DNA from: an uncultured Oscillospiraceae bacterium
GTDB taxonomy: Bacteria > Bacillota > Clostridia > Oscillospirales > Oscillospiraceae
DNA: 64,000 bases
Assembly: GCA_934572335.1 (NCBI GenBank)
Contig: CAKTKU010000003.1
Location: forward strand, 108,983 to 172,982
Reading direction: 5' to 3'
Positions 26,881 to 36,863 of the stretch are shown here, piece by piece (positions within the stretch are counted from its first letter, which is position 1; each line of letters opens with the position of its first letter). The translations under genes and the position numbers were made by a program. The notes under the pieces are model-generated. The model made no database searches. It saw nothing but the letters and a program-made list of their open reading frames with translations, and had not been told where the DNA came from.

Positions 26881-28491
26881 TCAATAAACTATTCCGCTGA
26901 AAATATCCTCCACCGGCATGCCGTTGACCTTCTGGCTGCCGGGCTTGCCGCTGACATACAGGCGGCAGTATACCCCGTCGTCCGTGAACATGTCCACCGC
27001 GCCCGCGCCGTCGCTCCTGAGAAAGCTCAGGCGCGTGCCGGGGTTGAGGGTCGCAGCGGCAAAGGTGCCGCTGCCCGCGCCGTCGATCGTCGCGGTGACG
27101 AGCTGACTGCGTAGCGTGAGCGGCTGCGCGCCGCAGAGCTGATAATAAGCGTCCGTCGATGTGGGCATACCGTCCACGCCGATGGAGTAGGTCTTCAAGC
27201 CGGTCAGAGTGCCGAGATACTGGATGCGCGTGCCGAGCATGAAGCATCCGGGATCGGTCAGCAGCGGCACGCCGGGGCAGACGGAGGCGTACCCCGCGGC
27301 GTACAGGCTGCTCTCGTACTGCATGCCCACAAGGCTCGCGCCCGTGCGGTCAAGGCGGTACACGCTGACGTACCCATAGCCCGTGAGATTCTGCGCGCTG
27401 ATGAAAAGAAAGCTCTTCACGCCGCCGCTGATGCACACGGTGTACGCGGCGCAGTCGGTCATCGGGGTGTTGGCGGTGTACTCTCTGCCGTTGACGCTGA
27501 TGGTGAGCTTTTCGATGCTCGCGCCGTCGTCGGCGTACTCGCGGTCGATATGTATGTCGTCCTCCGCGCCGTCGCCGTTGAGGTCATAGTCCATGCACCG
27601 CCACTCTGTGAACGGCACGGCGTAGCTGAGCGGCACGGCGGTATAATACTCGCTGAAAATGCCGGGATATGCGTCAAAGCGGATGGAACAGGACATTTTC
27701 CCGTCGCCAAAGTCCGAGAGCTCACCGGGGCTGAAAAAGAAGCTGATCCCCTGATAGTCCAGCGTCCACGTGAGGGAGGCGGGGGCGGCGAAATAGGCGT
27801 TGAGCGCGTCCTCCATTACCTCAAACCCGGCGTCGGGGTACTTGTCCCTCAGCGCCGTCTCCAGCAGTGCGCGCAGCTGCGCCATGTTGGTCACAACGTC
27901 GCCCACAGAGAGAGCGCGCCCGGTCGCGGTGTCAAGGTTCGTGCTGTAATAATAGTAATTGCCATGTACGCCGCCGGAGAAGCTTGTCATGCTGTAAAGT
28001 ATGCTGACGGCGCGGCTGTCGGCGCGCGGGAGCGTCAGATCGTCATAGCGGTAGAACATCTCAAACGGGGTCACGCCGCCCTCTTCTGCGCCGTCCGACG
28101 CGGCGGCTTGGGCGCTCTCCGCCGCGGCGCGGCGGTCATAGTCGTCCGCGGCGGCAGAGAGAAGCTGCCCATAGGCGGAGGTGCTGTTCGCCGCGCCGTC
28201 GCTGTTGAGCGAGGCGAGCGCCGCGGCAAGCGCGGGATATGCCGCCGCGTCCTCGCCGGAGAGGGTCAGCGCGGGGTAGGTCACGGTGCACAGCGTTGTG
28301 CCGTCGCGCTCCTCGCTGAGTGTTTCTGTGGATTTGTAGAAGCGGAGCGCGCTGACGCTCGGCGCGGCGGTCTCAACAGGCTCATCCGCGGCGGAGGTTG
28401 GCTCCGGCGTAGGCGTGCCCGCGGAATGTGCGCCGCAGGCGCACAGCAGCAGCGCGGCGAGCGCAAGCAGGGCAGAAATGGTCTTTTTCAT
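26881..28491 (-). CDS. Lipoprotein with RsiV-like DUF3298 domain
   Basis: 536 residues. Lipoprotein signal with LLCACG, a Thr/Pro-rich linker, then a DUF4163/DUF3298-like region (TVTYPALTLSGEDA...YSMTSFSGGVHGNYYYYSTNLD) as in the extracellular part of RsiV, the lysozyme-sensing anti-sigma factor; no membrane anti-sigma segment is attached. After about 290 the domain contains a calcium-loop-like MDYDLNGDGAEDD and ends with an SH3-like strand region. Situated 59 bp upstream of the MotA/MotB pair in the same direction, so probably one operon: a wall-anchored, ligand-sensing partner (inference). Confidence 0.7.
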   Translation of the reverse strand: MKKTISALLALAALLLCACGAHSAGTPTPEPTSAADEPVETAAPSVSALRFYKSTETLSEERDGTTLCTVTYPALTLSGEDAAAYPALAAALASLNSDGAANSTSAYGQLLSAAADDYDRRAAAESAQAAASDGAEEGGVTPFEMFYRYDDLTLPRADSRAVSILYSMTSFSGGVHGNYYYYSTNLDTATGRALSVGDVVTNMAQLRALLETALRDKYPDAGFEVMEDALNAYFAAPASLTWTLDYQGISFFFSPGELSDFGDGKMSCSIRFDAYPGIFSEYYTAVPLSYAVPFTEWRCMDYDLNGDGAEDDIHIDREYADDGASIEKLTISVNGREYTANTPMTDCAAYTVCISGGVKSFLFISAQNLTGYGYVSVYRLDRTGASLVGMQYESSLYAAGYASVCPGVPLLTDPGCFMLGTRIQYLGTLTGLKTYSIGVDGMPTSTDAYYQLCGAQPLTLRSQLVTATIDGAGSGTFAAATLNPGTRLSFLRSDGAGAVDMFTDDGVYCRLYVSGKPGSQKVNGMPVEDIFSGIVY

Positions 28492-28636
28492 ATTGCACCT
28501 CGGTGTATCGGCAGATTTTGCGAGGTCAGTGGTTATAAAAGCGCATAAATTTATTTATATTATACTATTTTTCCGCGCATTTTTCCATAGCGGATTTGTA
28601 AATACAATATTAGCACCCAAAGCTTAAGCGGGGATG

Positions 28637-28677
28637 AAAAAACGTCTGTCCTATCATTAATAGTGCAGACGTTTTTT
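28637..28677 (-). terminator. Intrinsic terminator of second anti-sigma operon
   Basis: 12-bp stem AAAAAACGTCTG / CAGACGTTTTTT with flanking A/T runs, usable in both directions. Confidence 0.8.
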
Positions 28678-28700
28678 ATCGGATTTTGTTCTCTTTTTCT

Positions 28701-30377
28701 TTATTTCAGCCTTGAAAACTCAATGCTGTCGGCAAGGCGCTCCATGCGGTACGCCGCCATGCCGTCGGGGACTGAATCTCCGCCTGTTATGCTCGCCGGC
28801 ACGAAGCCGCTCGCCGAGAGCAGCACATAGGCATTCGCGCTCTCATATATCACGCAGCCATAGCCCCAGCCGCCGAGGACGATGCACACCTCGTCGCCGT
28901 TCGCCGTTTTGTAAATCCAGCTTGGCGCGTCGTCAAGAAAGCGGAACGCTGTCGACCATGTGTTGATATAGAGGCTGCCCTTTTTGATGTAGTCAAGCTC
29001 AAAGCTTGCGGGAGCGCGCCCCGACGCCGTGAACGCGCCAGTGTCATAGCTCAATCTGATGCTCAAATCCGCGTCCGTGAACTTCTGCTGTCCGATGCGC
29101 GCGAGCGTGGTCTCGTCCGCTGAACTGTACTCCTCCGCGCTCTCCGGCGCGGTGAGCGCATACTTCGCGCATATCTCGTCGCGCACAGCAGCGGTCGCCT
29201 CGTCCATATTGCCCGGGACCGCCAGCCTTATATCCATCGGGGTGTACCAGTCCTGCACCTGCTCCGACCACTGGCCGCAGTTCTCGCTGTACCTCTGCTT
29301 GAACTCTCTCAGCGCCCGCACCTCGTTCGCCGCCATAAACTCCGCGTAGCTCAGCGCCGTGCTGTCTGCAATCTCATGCGCTCTATACTCTCTGTATTGG
29401 TCAATGTTCGTCTCGCCGGTGCAGCAGGCTGAGAAGTCCACGCTGTCGGCAAGCGTCTCCAGCGCCGCGCGGTCATCGGCGCCTGCAAGTCCGCCCACGG
29501 CGCTCACATACCAGCCGTTCTCCTCGTAGAATATGCCGCCGACATACGCCACCCCGAACCAGTACGCATCATCGTCCGGCATGAACTCTTCCGCCGCGCG
29601 CTCTTCCACGCGGCTTATCGCAAGGCACAGCTCCTGCCCGTTTTTGTTGGTGTACATCCACTCGGTGTAGTCGCTGCCGCCGTGCAGCGCGGGCGTCCAG
29701 CACATCAGCGTTCCCGCACGGCAGCGCGACAAAAGCACACGTCCCGCCTCCCATTCCGCCGCGGGCGTGCGGAGACTATATGTGAACGACCCGTCCTCGT
29801 ATATCGTGCCGGAGCTGGCGGTTAGCCCGTCCGCCGTCAAAAAGCCGTCGGTCAGCCCTGCCGCGGCGCGGAAGTCCGCGTCTGTCAGCACGGAGGTCTG
29901 CCATTCGTGCAGCTTGAGGTCGTAGTGCGTCGCGATCTCCACGAGCTTCTCCGCCATCTCCCGCTCGAACGCGCCGTAATTTGCCTCCGCCGCGGCAAGC
30001 TCCGGGCTCTCCTCCGTCCATGAGGTATCTTCGTCCCCTATAACGCCACCCTCGGCAAAGCGCCGCGCGTAATATTCCGTCTTGTAATCATGCCACTCGT
30101 CCGCCGCGCGTGCCTCGGGAGAGTCCGTATAGCCGTTGAACGTGATGCGTCCGCCCGCGCTGACATGGCTGCGCAGCCCGAACAGTCCCGCCGCGAACGC
30201 CGTGACCGTCAGCAGCGACACTATCACCGCCGCGATGAGCAGCGCGCCCAGCACCCTACGCGCGGGGCGCTTTCTGCCTTCTCCGCTTCCCGCACCGGCG
30301 TACAAAAACGCCCCGGCCTCGTCGATGTACGCTGGGTCGATTTCGCCCAGCGCGTCCAGAAGAAATTCGCGCCTCAT
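28701..30377 (-). CDS. Large single-pass membrane protein, likely anti-sigma factor
   Basis: 558 residues: 40-residue cytoplasmic segment, membrane helix about 42-64, and a very large extracellular part with two similar DUF4367-like blocks (YTNKNGQELCLAISR...ALETLADSVDFS and YKTANGDEVCIVLGG...RMERLADSIEFS), i.e. an internal duplication. It overlaps the ECF sigma gene by 4 bp (ATGA), the standard arrangement for a cognate anti-sigma factor. The protein resembles the smaller one at 4620-5462. The signal sensed is unknown. Confidence 0.65.
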   Translation of the reverse strand: MRREFLLDALGEIDPAYIDEAGAFLYAGAGSGEGRKRPARRVLGALLIAAVIVSLLTVTAFAAGLFGLRSHVSAGGRITFNGYTDSPEARAADEWHDYKTEYYARRFAEGGVIGDEDTSWTEESPELAAAEANYGAFEREMAEKLVEIATHYDLKLHEWQTSVLTDADFRAAAGLTDGFLTADGLTASSGTIYEDGSFTYSLRTPAAEWEAGRVLLSRCRAGTLMCWTPALHGGSDYTEWMYTNKNGQELCLAISRVEERAAEEFMPDDDAYWFGVAYVGGIFYEENGWYVSAVGGLAGADDRAALETLADSVDFSACCTGETNIDQYREYRAHEIADSTALSYAEFMAANEVRALREFKQRYSENCGQWSEQVQDWYTPMDIRLAVPGNMDEATAAVRDEICAKYALTAPESAEEYSSADETTLARIGQQKFTDADLSIRLSYDTGAFTASGRAPASFELDYIKKGSLYINTWSTAFRFLDDAPSWIYKTANGDEVCIVLGGWGYGCVIYESANAYVLLSASGFVPASITGGDSVPDGMAAYRMERLADSIEFSRLK

Positions 30378-30934
30378 GCCAGCCCCTCCTCTCTCAGATA
30401 CGCCGCAAGCTTTCTGCGCGTGCGGTGCAGCATACTCGTGACCTTTGCGTGAGAGAAGCCCGCGGCGCGGGCAATGTCATCCACCGCCGCCATGTGCCAG
30501 TACCGGCTGACGAACACACGCCGCTCCGTGCCGTCGAGCCGGGCAAGGAAGCCGTCAATGGCGCGCGCAAGTTCCCGCCGTTCTATCTCCCGCTGCACAT
30601 CCTCGCTCCCTGCCACGCATTCGCCCAGCTCCTCCAGTGCGGCGGCAAGCTCGCCCCCGCCGCGCTTTGCCTGTCCCTCGCGCCGGATGATGTTGAGCGC
30701 GCTGTTGCGGCAGATCGCGGCAAAATACGCCGGGAGCCGCGCGGGGCGCTTGGGCGGCATGGTGTTCCACGCGGCGAGCCACGTGTCGCTCACGCACTCC
30801 TCCCCGTCGCGCTCGTCGCCCACGATGTTCATGGCGACCGCGCGGCAGTATGCGCCGTATTTCTCGTCGCTTTCGCTGATGGCGCGCTGATCGCGCTGCC
30901 AATAGTGATCGATTATGTCGGTGTCCCGGATCAT
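30374..30934 (-). CDS. ECF-type RNA polymerase sigma factor
   Basis: 186 residues: region 2 about 25-95 (DGEECVSDTWLAAWNTMPP) and region 4 about 130-182 with helix-turn-helix DIARAAGFSHAKVTSMLHRTRRKL. ATG at 30934 has a GGGGTGAGG ribosome binding site; longer frames run upstream through the promoter. Start of a two-gene operon with the large anti-sigma-like gene. A promoter with ECF features is at 30971-30998, suggesting autoregulation. Confidence 0.85.
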   Translation of the reverse strand: MIRDTDIIDHYWQRDQRAISESDEKYGAYCRAVAMNIVGDERDGEECVSDTWLAAWNTMPPKRPARLPAYFAAICRNSALNIIRREGQAKRGGGELAAALEELGECVAGSEDVQREIERRELARAIDGFLARLDGTERRVFVSRYWHMAAVDDIARAAGFSHAKVTSMLHRTRRKLAAYLREEGLA

Positions 30935-30970
30935 AGCCTCACCCCGTGTTCTGGTTTTGTTCTCATCTAT

Positions 30971-30998
30971 AAAGACACGGTATACCGCAGAATGTTGC
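30971..30998 (-). promoter_or_regulatory. Candidate ECF-type promoter
   Basis: Minus-strand GCAACA (30993-30998), 16 nt, GTCTTT (30971-30976). The -35 'AAC' and spacing match the candidate at 6733-6760. Confidence 0.4.
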
Positions 30999-31020
30999 GC
31001 TAAAACGCTAATTTTTATAG

Positions 31021-31065
31021 AAAAAACGTCTGCCCCGGCATTTGTCAGGACAGACGCTGTTTTTA
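31021..31065 (-). terminator. dnaJ terminator
   Basis: Imperfect 11-bp stem (31027-31037 / 31046-31056) with T-run on the minus strand, directly after dnaJ. Confidence 0.75.
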
Positions 31066-31070
31066 TAATA

Positions 31071-32207
31071 TCACTTTTTCTTTGAGAATATCGAGGTCTT
31101 GACCCCGTCGAGCTCGCCGGTGCTCGCCGCGTACTGGCGCAGCAGCTCCTTCTGCGAGCCGGTGAGGTTTTTCGGCACGGCGATGGTGACGGTGACGAAC
31201 TGGTCGCCGCGCCCCGAGCCGCGCAGATACGGCACGCCCTTGCCGCGCAGACGGAACGTCGCACCGGGCTGCGTGCCCTCAGGTATGTTCATCTTCACCT
31301 TGCCGTCGAGCGTCGGCACTTCGATCTCCGCACCGAGCGTTGCCTGCGCAAAGGATATGGGCTGTTCGAGGAGGATGGAGTTGCCGTCGCGCTCAAAGCG
31401 CGCGTGCGGGCGCACGATGACGCTCACAAGAAGATCGCCCGCGGGGCCGCCGTTCACGCCGGCGTTGCCCTTGCCGCGCTGGGAGATGGCCTGCCCGTCG
31501 TCTATGCCGGCGGGTATCGTCACCTTCACCTTGTGCTGGCGGCGTATCGCGCCCATGCCCTTGCAGGTCTTGCACGGCTGGTGGATGATCTTGCCCGTGC
31601 CGCGGCACTTCGAGCACGCCGAGCTGGACTGCACCATGCCGAACGGGGTGCGCTGCGTGGTGCGGACGGAGCCTGTGCCCTTGCAGTCGGGGCAGACCTC
31701 CGGCGTCGTGCCGGGCTGGCAGCCCGAGCCCTTGCAGTCCGGGCAGGTCTCCACGCGCCCTATCGTCACTTCCTTCTCGCAGCCGAACGCCGCCTCCTCA
31801 AAGCTGATGCTGACGCTGGTGCGGATATTGTCGCCCTTGCGCGGGGCGTTGGGGTTGGCGCGCTGACTGCCGCCGCCGAAGCCGAAAATGTCCCCGAAGC
31901 TGCCGAAGATATCCCCGAGATCGCCGAAGTCGCCAAAACCGCCGAAGCCGCCCGCGCCGCCGTAGCCCGCGTTCGGGTCGAACGCCGCGTGACCGAACTG
32001 GTCGTACTTCTTGCGCTTTTCCTCGTCGGAGAGCACCTCGTAGGCCTCGTTGACCTCTTTAAAGCGCTCCTCGCACTCCTTGTCGCCGGGGTGAAGGTCG
32101 GGGTGGTTCTCCTTTGCGGCTTTTCTGTATGCCTTTTTTATGTCGTCGGCGGAGGCGTCCTTGCTGACGCCGAGCACCTCGTAATAATCACGTTTTTCTG
32201 CTGCCAT
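31071..32207 (-). CDS. dnaJ: Chaperone protein DnaJ (Hsp40)
   Basis: 378 residues: J domain with HPD (35-37), Gly/Phe-rich linker (about 77-115), four CxxCxGxG zinc-finger repeats (about 150-215) and C-terminal substrate-binding domains. Stimulates DnaK ATPase and delivers unfolded clients. ATG at 32207 with GGAG upstream. Last gene of the hrcA-grpE-dnaK-dnaJ operon; a stem-loop (32240-32269) separates it from dnaK. Confidence 0.97.
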   Translation of the reverse strand: MAAEKRDYYEVLGVSKDASADDIKKAYRKAAKENHPDLHPGDKECEERFKEVNEAYEVLSDEEKRKKYDQFGHAAFDPNAGYGGAGGFGGFGDFGDLGDIFGSFGDIFGFGGGSQRANPNAPRKGDNIRTSVSISFEEAAFGCEKEVTIGRVETCPDCKGSGCQPGTTPEVCPDCKGTGSVRTTQRTPFGMVQSSSACSKCRGTGKIIHQPCKTCKGMGAIRRQHKVKVTIPAGIDDGQAISQRGKGNAGVNGGPAGDLLVSVIVRPHARFERDGNSILLEQPISFAQATLGAEIEVPTLDGKVKMNIPEGTQPGATFRLRGKGVPYLRGSGRGDQFVTVTIAVPKNLTGSQKELLRQYAASTGELDGVKTSIFSKKK

Positions 32208-32302
32208 ATATACTCCGATCTCGCGTAGGAATACGCGCCATTGAGGCGGGGAAAACTCCTCGCCTCAATGCATGGAAACTTTAGAAGGGTGTAACCTTGA
32301 AA

Positions 32303-34162
32303 TTACTTCTTGTCGTCGTCGACAACGGTGTAGTCCGCGTCGTAGTAGTCCTGACCGCCGTTGTCTGCACCGCCCTGTGCGCCGCCGGCTGCCTGGCTGG
32401 GATCAAAGCCAGCGCCCTGCGCGCCGCCAGCCGCCTGGTACATCTTCTCGGACACCTTGTAGAACGCCTGGGTCAGCTCCTCGGTCGCGGTCTTGATGGC
32501 CGCGGTGTCGGTGCCGGTGAGAGCGCTCTTGAGCGCGGCGAGCTTTGCCTCAACGTCGCTCTTGTCGGCGGGGTCGAGCTTGTCGCCCATCTCGCTGAGG
32601 GTCTTCTCGGTCTGGTAGACCATCTGATCGCCCTGGTTGCGGACGTCGACCTCTTCCTTGCGCTTTGCGTCCTCTGCCGCGTACATCTCGGCCTCCTTGA
32701 CGGCCTTGTCGATGTCCTCCTTGGACATGTTGGAGGAAGCGGTGATGGTGATGTGCTGCTCCTTGCCGGTGCCGAGATCCTTTGCAGAGACGTTGACGAT
32801 GCCGTTGGCGTCTATATCAAAGGTGACTTCGATCTGAGGAACGCCGCGGCGTGCCGGGGCGATTCCGTCCAGATGGAAGCGTCCAAGGCTCTTGTTGTAA
32901 GCGGCCATCTCGCGCTCGCCCTGCAGGACGTTGACCTCAACGGAGGTCTGGTTATCTGCCGCGGTGGAGAACACCTGGCTCTTTCTCGTGGGGATGGAGG
33001 TATTGCGCTCAATGAGCTTGGTGCACACGCCGCCGAGGGTCTCAATGCCGAGGGACAGAGGCGTGACGTCGACGAGGACTATGCCCTCAACATCGCCGGA
33101 GAGAACGCCGCCCTGAATTGCAGCGCCGATGGCAACGCATTCGTCGGGGTTGATGCCCTTGAAGCCTTCCTTGCCGATGAGGGACTTGACCATCTCCTGC
33201 ACGGCGGGGATACGGCTGGAGCCGCCGACGAGCAGCACCTTGTTGATGTCGCTGGGCTGGAGACCGGAGTCGGACAGTGCCTGCTTAACAGGGCCGCTGG
33301 TCTTCTCGACGAGGTGATGGGTCAGCTCGTTGAACTTCGCGCGGGTGAGCGTGATGTCAAGGTGCTTGGGGCCGGTCGCGTCAGCGGTGATGTAAGGCAG
33401 GTTGATGGTGGAGGTCGTCACGCCGGACAGCTCGACCTTTGCCTTCTCCGCCGCCTCACGCAGACGCTGCATTGCGACCTTGTCGCCGCTGAGGTCAACG
33501 CCGTCGCTCTTCTTGAACTCCTCAACGAGGTACTTGGTGATGCACTCGTCGAAGTCGTCGCCGCCGAGGCGGTTGTTGCCGGCGGTCGCGAGAACGTCGA
33601 TAACGCCGTCGCCGATCTCAAGGATGGACACATCGAACGTGCCGCCGCCGAGGTCATAGACCATGATCTTCTGGTCGGCCTTTTCCTTGTCCAGACCGTA
33701 GGCCAGAGCGGCCGCGGTCGGCTCGTTGATAATACGCTTGACTTCAAGACCCGCGATCTTGCCCGCGTCCTTCGTCGCCTGACGCTGAGCGTCGGTGAAG
33801 TACGCCGGGACGGTGATGACAGCCTCAGTGACGGTCTGGCCGAGGTAAGCCTCAGCGTCGGCCTTGAGCTTCTGGAGGATCATCGCGGAGATCTCCTGCG
33901 GGGTGTAGGACTTCGCGTCTATGTTCACCTTGTAGTTCGAGCCCATCTCGCGCTTGATGGAGGAGATGGTGCGGTCGGGGTTGGTGATCGCCTGACGCTT
34001 TGCGACCTGACCGACCATACGCTCGCCGGTCTTTGCGAATGCGACGACGGACGGAGTGGTGCGCGCGCCCTCAGCGTTGGGGATAACGACGGTCTCGCCG
34101 CCTTCCATGACGGCAACACAGCTGTTGGTAGTACCAAGATCTATACCTATAATCTTACTCAT
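32303..34162 (-). CDS. dnaK: Chaperone protein DnaK (Hsp70)
   Basis: 619 residues, full length. The nucleotide-binding domain has [13 protein letters not shown], the phosphate-2 motif [11 protein letters not shown] and the adenosine motif [11 protein letters not shown]. The linker is followed by the beta-sandwich peptide-binding domain and a helical lid, with a Gly/Gln-rich tail. The short nucleotide-binding domain lacking the proteobacterial ~24-residue insert fits Gram-positive DnaK. Start ATG 34162 with GGAGG. Confidence 0.98.
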   Translation of the reverse strand: MSKIIGIDLGTTNSCVAVMEGGETVVIPNAEGARTTPSVVAFAKTGERMVGQVAKRQAITNPDRTISSIKREMGSNYKVNIDAKSYTPQEISAMILQKLKADAEAYLGQTVTEAVITVPAYFTDAQRQATKDAGKIAGLEVKRIINEPTAAALAYGLDKEKADQKIMVYDLGGGTFDVSILEIGDGVIDVLATAGNNRLGGDDFDECITKYLVEEFKKSDGVDLSGDKVAMQRLREAAEKAKVELSGVTTSTINLPYITADATGPKHLDITLTRAKFNELTHHLVEKTSGPVKQALSDSGLQPSDINKVLLVGGSSRIPAVQEMVKSLIGKEGFKGINPDECVAIGAAIQGGVLSGDVEGIVLVDVTPLSLGIETLGGVCTKLIERNTSIPTRKSQVFSTAADNQTSVEVNVLQGEREMAAYNKSLGRFHLDGIAPARRGVPQIEVTFDIDANGIVNVSAKDLGTGKEQHITITASSNMSKEDIDKAVKEAEMYAAEDAKRKEEVDVRNQGDQMVYQTEKTLSEMGDKLDPADKSDVEAKLAALKSALTGTDTAAIKTATEELTQAFYKVSEKMYQAAGGAQGAGFDPSQAAGGAQGGADNGGQDYYDADYTVVDDDKK

Positions 34163-34241
34163 TGTTTATTCCTCCTGTATATGTGACTTGAATATACTAA
34201 ATTGAATATATACTAAAACCGCAGTGCGGTAATAGCCCAAA

Positions 34242-34874
34242 TTAATTTGCGACCTTGACCATCGCGAAGCGGATGACCTTGTCGCCGAGCTTGAAGCCCT
34301 CCTGAAAGACCTCAACTATCTCGTTCTCGCCCTTTTCCTCGTCCTCCACATGCATCACAGCGTTGTGGAGCGCGGGGTCGAACTTCTCGCCGAGGCTCTC
34401 TATCCTCGTCACGCCGAGCTTTTCCATCGTGGCGTTGAACTGCGTCATTATCATCTCTACGCCCTTTTTGTATGCCTCATCCTCTGTCGGGGTGTTGAGC
34501 GCGCGGACGAGATTATCGTACACGGGCAGGAACTTCAGAAGCGTGTCGGCCTTGACGTCGCCGTAGAGATTGTCCTTCTCCTTCTGGGAGCGGCGGCGGA
34601 AGTTGTCGTACTCGGCGCACAGCCTCAGATACTTGTCGTTGAGCGCCGCCATCGCGGTGTCTATGACCTTTTCGGCTGCCTCCGCTTCCTTTTTCTCCTC
34701 GGTCTTTTCTTCTTTCTTTTCCTTCTTCGCGCTCTTCTTGTCGGACTTCTTCGCCTCGGCTTCCTTGGGCGCGGTCTCGTCGGACTTTATCTCCTCGGTC
34801 TTGACATCGTCCTTTATCTCTTCGGTGTTCTCCGCCTGAGCCGCGGTGTCCTTTGCTTTTTTATCTGTGCTCAT
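34242..34874 (-). CDS. grpE: Nucleotide exchange factor GrpE
   Basis: 210 residues. An unusually long Lys/Glu/Ala-rich charged N-terminal segment (about 1-65) precedes the GrpE long helix and beta-wing domain (NFRRRSQKEKDN...FDPALHNAVMHVEDE...VFQEGFKLGDKVIRFAMVKV). Releases ADP from DnaK. The ATG at 34874 has GGGAG at 9-nt spacing; the ATG three codons earlier abuts it. Overlaps the hrcA stop. Confidence 0.95.
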   Translation of the reverse strand: MSTDKKAKDTAAQAENTEEIKDDVKTEEIKSDETAPKEAEAKKSDKKSAKKEKKEEKTEEKKEAEAAEKVIDTAMAALNDKYLRLCAEYDNFRRRSQKEKDNLYGDVKADTLLKFLPVYDNLVRALNTPTEDEAYKKGVEMIMTQFNATMEKLGVTRIESLGEKFDPALHNAVMHVEDEEKGENEIVEVFQEGFKLGDKVIRFAMVKVAN

Positions 34875-35952
34875 TTGGTTCATCTCCCTTGATTATCAGT
34901 TTATTGTGCAGTCCCTCCGGCGGCGCTTCGCCTCCGCCGAGCCTGCGCGACAGCCCCGCCGCCAGCGCGCTGAGCTTTGCCGCGACCGCGGAATAATCCA
35001 TTCGCGTCGGTCCGACGATGCCGATCAGCCCGCGGGTATTATCGCCCGCGTCATAGCTTGCCACCACAACGCTCGAGCCTTTCAGCTCCTCCGCCACATT
35101 CTCCGGTCCTATCAGCACCCGCACCTCGTCGCTGTTCATCAGCTCCTCCTCCGGCGGGAGGACATAGCCCCCGTTCGAGAGGTAGTTCATCAATGAATGC
35201 GCCTTGTCCGGGTCGCGGAACTCCGGCTGGTTGAGCAGACGGTTTTCGCCGCTCACGAACGCCGAGGGCTTATCCGCGTCGGTCAGTACCTCAATGGCGA
35301 ACGCCGCGATGACGGAGGTGACGCCCATGGTGTCGTCCGCCGCGCGCTCCGCCGCGCTTATCATCAGCGGGGTTATCTGCCCCTCGCTCACGCCCGTGAA
35401 GCTCGCGTTGAAGAGCGATGAGAGCTTTCGCATCATGCTCTCCGTCACGGAGACGGGCAGGTGCACCAGCTTGTTCTGCACGGTGTTATTTGAGAGCATC
35501 ACCACGATGATGAAAGTGTTCGCGTCAACATAGATGATGTCAAAGCGCTTTATCGTCACCGCCGAGCGCGTTGTCAGCGCGAGCGCGGGGTAGTCGGTCA
35601 GCTGCGAGGCGAGGCGGGACACATTGTCGATCGTCACGTCCAGCTCCTGAAGTCTGGCGTTGAGGCGGCGGTTGAGCTCCTCCGTCTCCTCCATGCTCAG
35701 GCGCTGCTTTTCCATCAGCTCGTTGACGTACATCCTGTACCCCATCGGGGTCGGCACACGTCCGGCAGAGGTGTGCGGCTGCTCAAGGTAGCCCATGCTC
35801 ACCAGCTCCGCCAGCTCGTTGCGTATCGTCGCCGACGAGCAGCCAAGCCCGGCGTGCTCGGCAATGACCTTGCTGCCGACCGGCTCCGCGGTGCGGATAT
35901 ATTCGTCCACAACTGCCGCAAGTATTTTCTTTTTTCTCTCGCTGACGGTCAT
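34861..35952 (-). CDS. hrcA: Heat-inducible transcription repressor HrcA
   Basis: 363 residues: N-terminal winged helix (SSATIRNELAELVSMGYLEQPHTSAGRVPT) that binds CIRCE, and a C-terminal GAF-like dimerisation domain ending in the conserved RMDYSAVAAKLSALA. First gene of the heat-shock operon, controlled by its own operator (36012-36038). HrcA is stabilised by GroE in Firmicutes (known). Confidence 0.96.
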   Translation of the reverse strand: MTVSERKKKILAAVVDEYIRTAEPVGSKVIAEHAGLGCSSATIRNELAELVSMGYLEQPHTSAGRVPTPMGYRMYVNELMEKQRLSMEETEELNRRLNARLQELDVTIDNVSRLASQLTDYPALALTTRSAVTIKRFDIIYVDANTFIIVVMLSNNTVQNKLVHLPVSVTESMMRKLSSLFNASFTGVSEGQITPLMISAAERAADDTMGVTSVIAAFAIEVLTDADKPSAFVSGENRLLNQPEFRDPDKAHSLMNYLSNGGYVLPPEEELMNSDEVRVLIGPENVAEELKGSSVVVASYDAGDNTRGLIGIVGPTRMDYSAVAAKLSALAAGLSRRLGGGEAPPEGLHNKLIIKGDEPNEHR

Positions 35953-35988
35953 TTTCCTACCCGCATTCTCTTCCGGCGGCTCGCCTTG

Positions 35989-36065
35989 TTAGCACTCAGT
36001 CGCCCGGACTGTTAGCACTCTCTGCTTTCAAGTGCTAATATACCACTCCGGCCTCTCAATGTCAA
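35989..36065 (-). promoter_or_regulatory. hrcA promoter with CIRCE operator and extra half-site
   Basis: Minus-strand TTGACA (36060-36065), 17 nt, TATATT (36037-36042). CIRCE TTAGCACTC-N9-AAGTGCTAA at 36012-36038 overlaps the -10 and start region. A lone half-site TTAGCACTC lies at 35989-35997, 23 bp from the first arm. Confidence 0.92.
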
Positions 36066-36201
36066 TAGTTTCACCCGCTCAGTTTTCTAAAATTCACATT
36101 TTGTACATTTTAAAAGTTTCGTCCTGTTTTCAGCATTTCTGTTTACAAAACGTTCAATTTTTGATAGAATGTTTATTTAGTCAGAGCAGGAGGACAGTGC
36201 C

Positions 36202-36639
36202 ATGCTACAAGAGAATTTCAGCAAGGTATACGATAAATTCAAGCTCCAGTTTTACCGTAAGGTGTTTGAGCTGGTGCGTGAGAGGGACGGGTCGCTTTCG
36301 GCGATGGAGGCGTTTTCGCTGGAGGTCATACAGATGCTCGGCACGCCTACCGTCGGTCAGTTTGCGGACTTTTTGAACATTTCCCAGTCCAACGCGACCT
36401 ATAAGGTCAACAATCTCATCAAAAAGGGCTATATCGAGCGGCAGAACTCTCAGCTTGACCGGCGCGAATATCATCTCGTTCTCTCTGAGAAGTATTATAG
36501 ATACATCGGGCTGCTCAGCTCCTACGAGAACACCGTGACCGAGCGCATGGTCAGCCGCTTCTCGCCGGAGGATATCGCGAAGTTCGACGAGATGCTGCGC
36601 ATCGTGTTGGACGAGCTTATGCCCGAGTGCGACAAGTAA
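36202..36639 (+). CDS. MarR-family transcriptional regulator
   Basis: 145 residues, winged helix with PTVGQFADFLNISQSNATYKVNNLIKKGYIERQNSQLDRREYHLVLSEK and flanking dimerisation helices. MarR proteins are small-molecule-responsive repressors. ATG at 36202 has AGGAGG. It precedes an MFS transporter by 225 bp in the same direction, so it may regulate it, though the long hairpin between could separate the transcripts. Confidence 0.88.
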   Translation: MLQENFSKVYDKFKLQFYRKVFELVRERDGSLSAMEAFSLEVIQMLGTPTVGQFADFLNISQSNATYKVNNLIKKGYIERQNSQLDRREYHLVLSEKYYRYIGLLSSYENTVTERMVSRFSPEDIAKFDEMLRIVLDELMPECDK

Positions 36640-36686
36640 ACATCGTTAGAGTATAAAATAAAATAATATAATAATATAATGAAATG

Positions 36687-36843
36687 GCATCACCGCATAA
36701 TACGGCAAGATTAGCTGACGAGAGAATTTGTGTTCTGGTGACGGCACTTTTTTGCAGGAATACTTTGTGTATTTCAAAAAAAAGTGACTAAATCAGAGCG
36801 CAAATTATCCGTCAGGTGCCGCAGACGTATTGTGCGGTGCTGC
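36687..36843. repeat. 157-bp near-complete inverted-repeat element
   Basis: The two halves of this intergenic segment are complementary along most of their length: 36687-36704 pairs with 36826-36843 (two mismatches), about 36713-36735 with 36794-36817, and the central A/T tracts also pair. Could be a small MITE or a long-hairpin leader RNA of the MFS gene. Confidence 0.65.
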
Positions 36844-36863
36844 AAAAACAGGAAAGGCGACAA

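Noticed and set aside
32297..34186. 629-residue open frame on the plus strand opposite dnaK
   Set aside because: It is the well-known antisense shadow of dnaK's codon bias; no ribosome binding site or protein motif, and dnaK is unmistakable.
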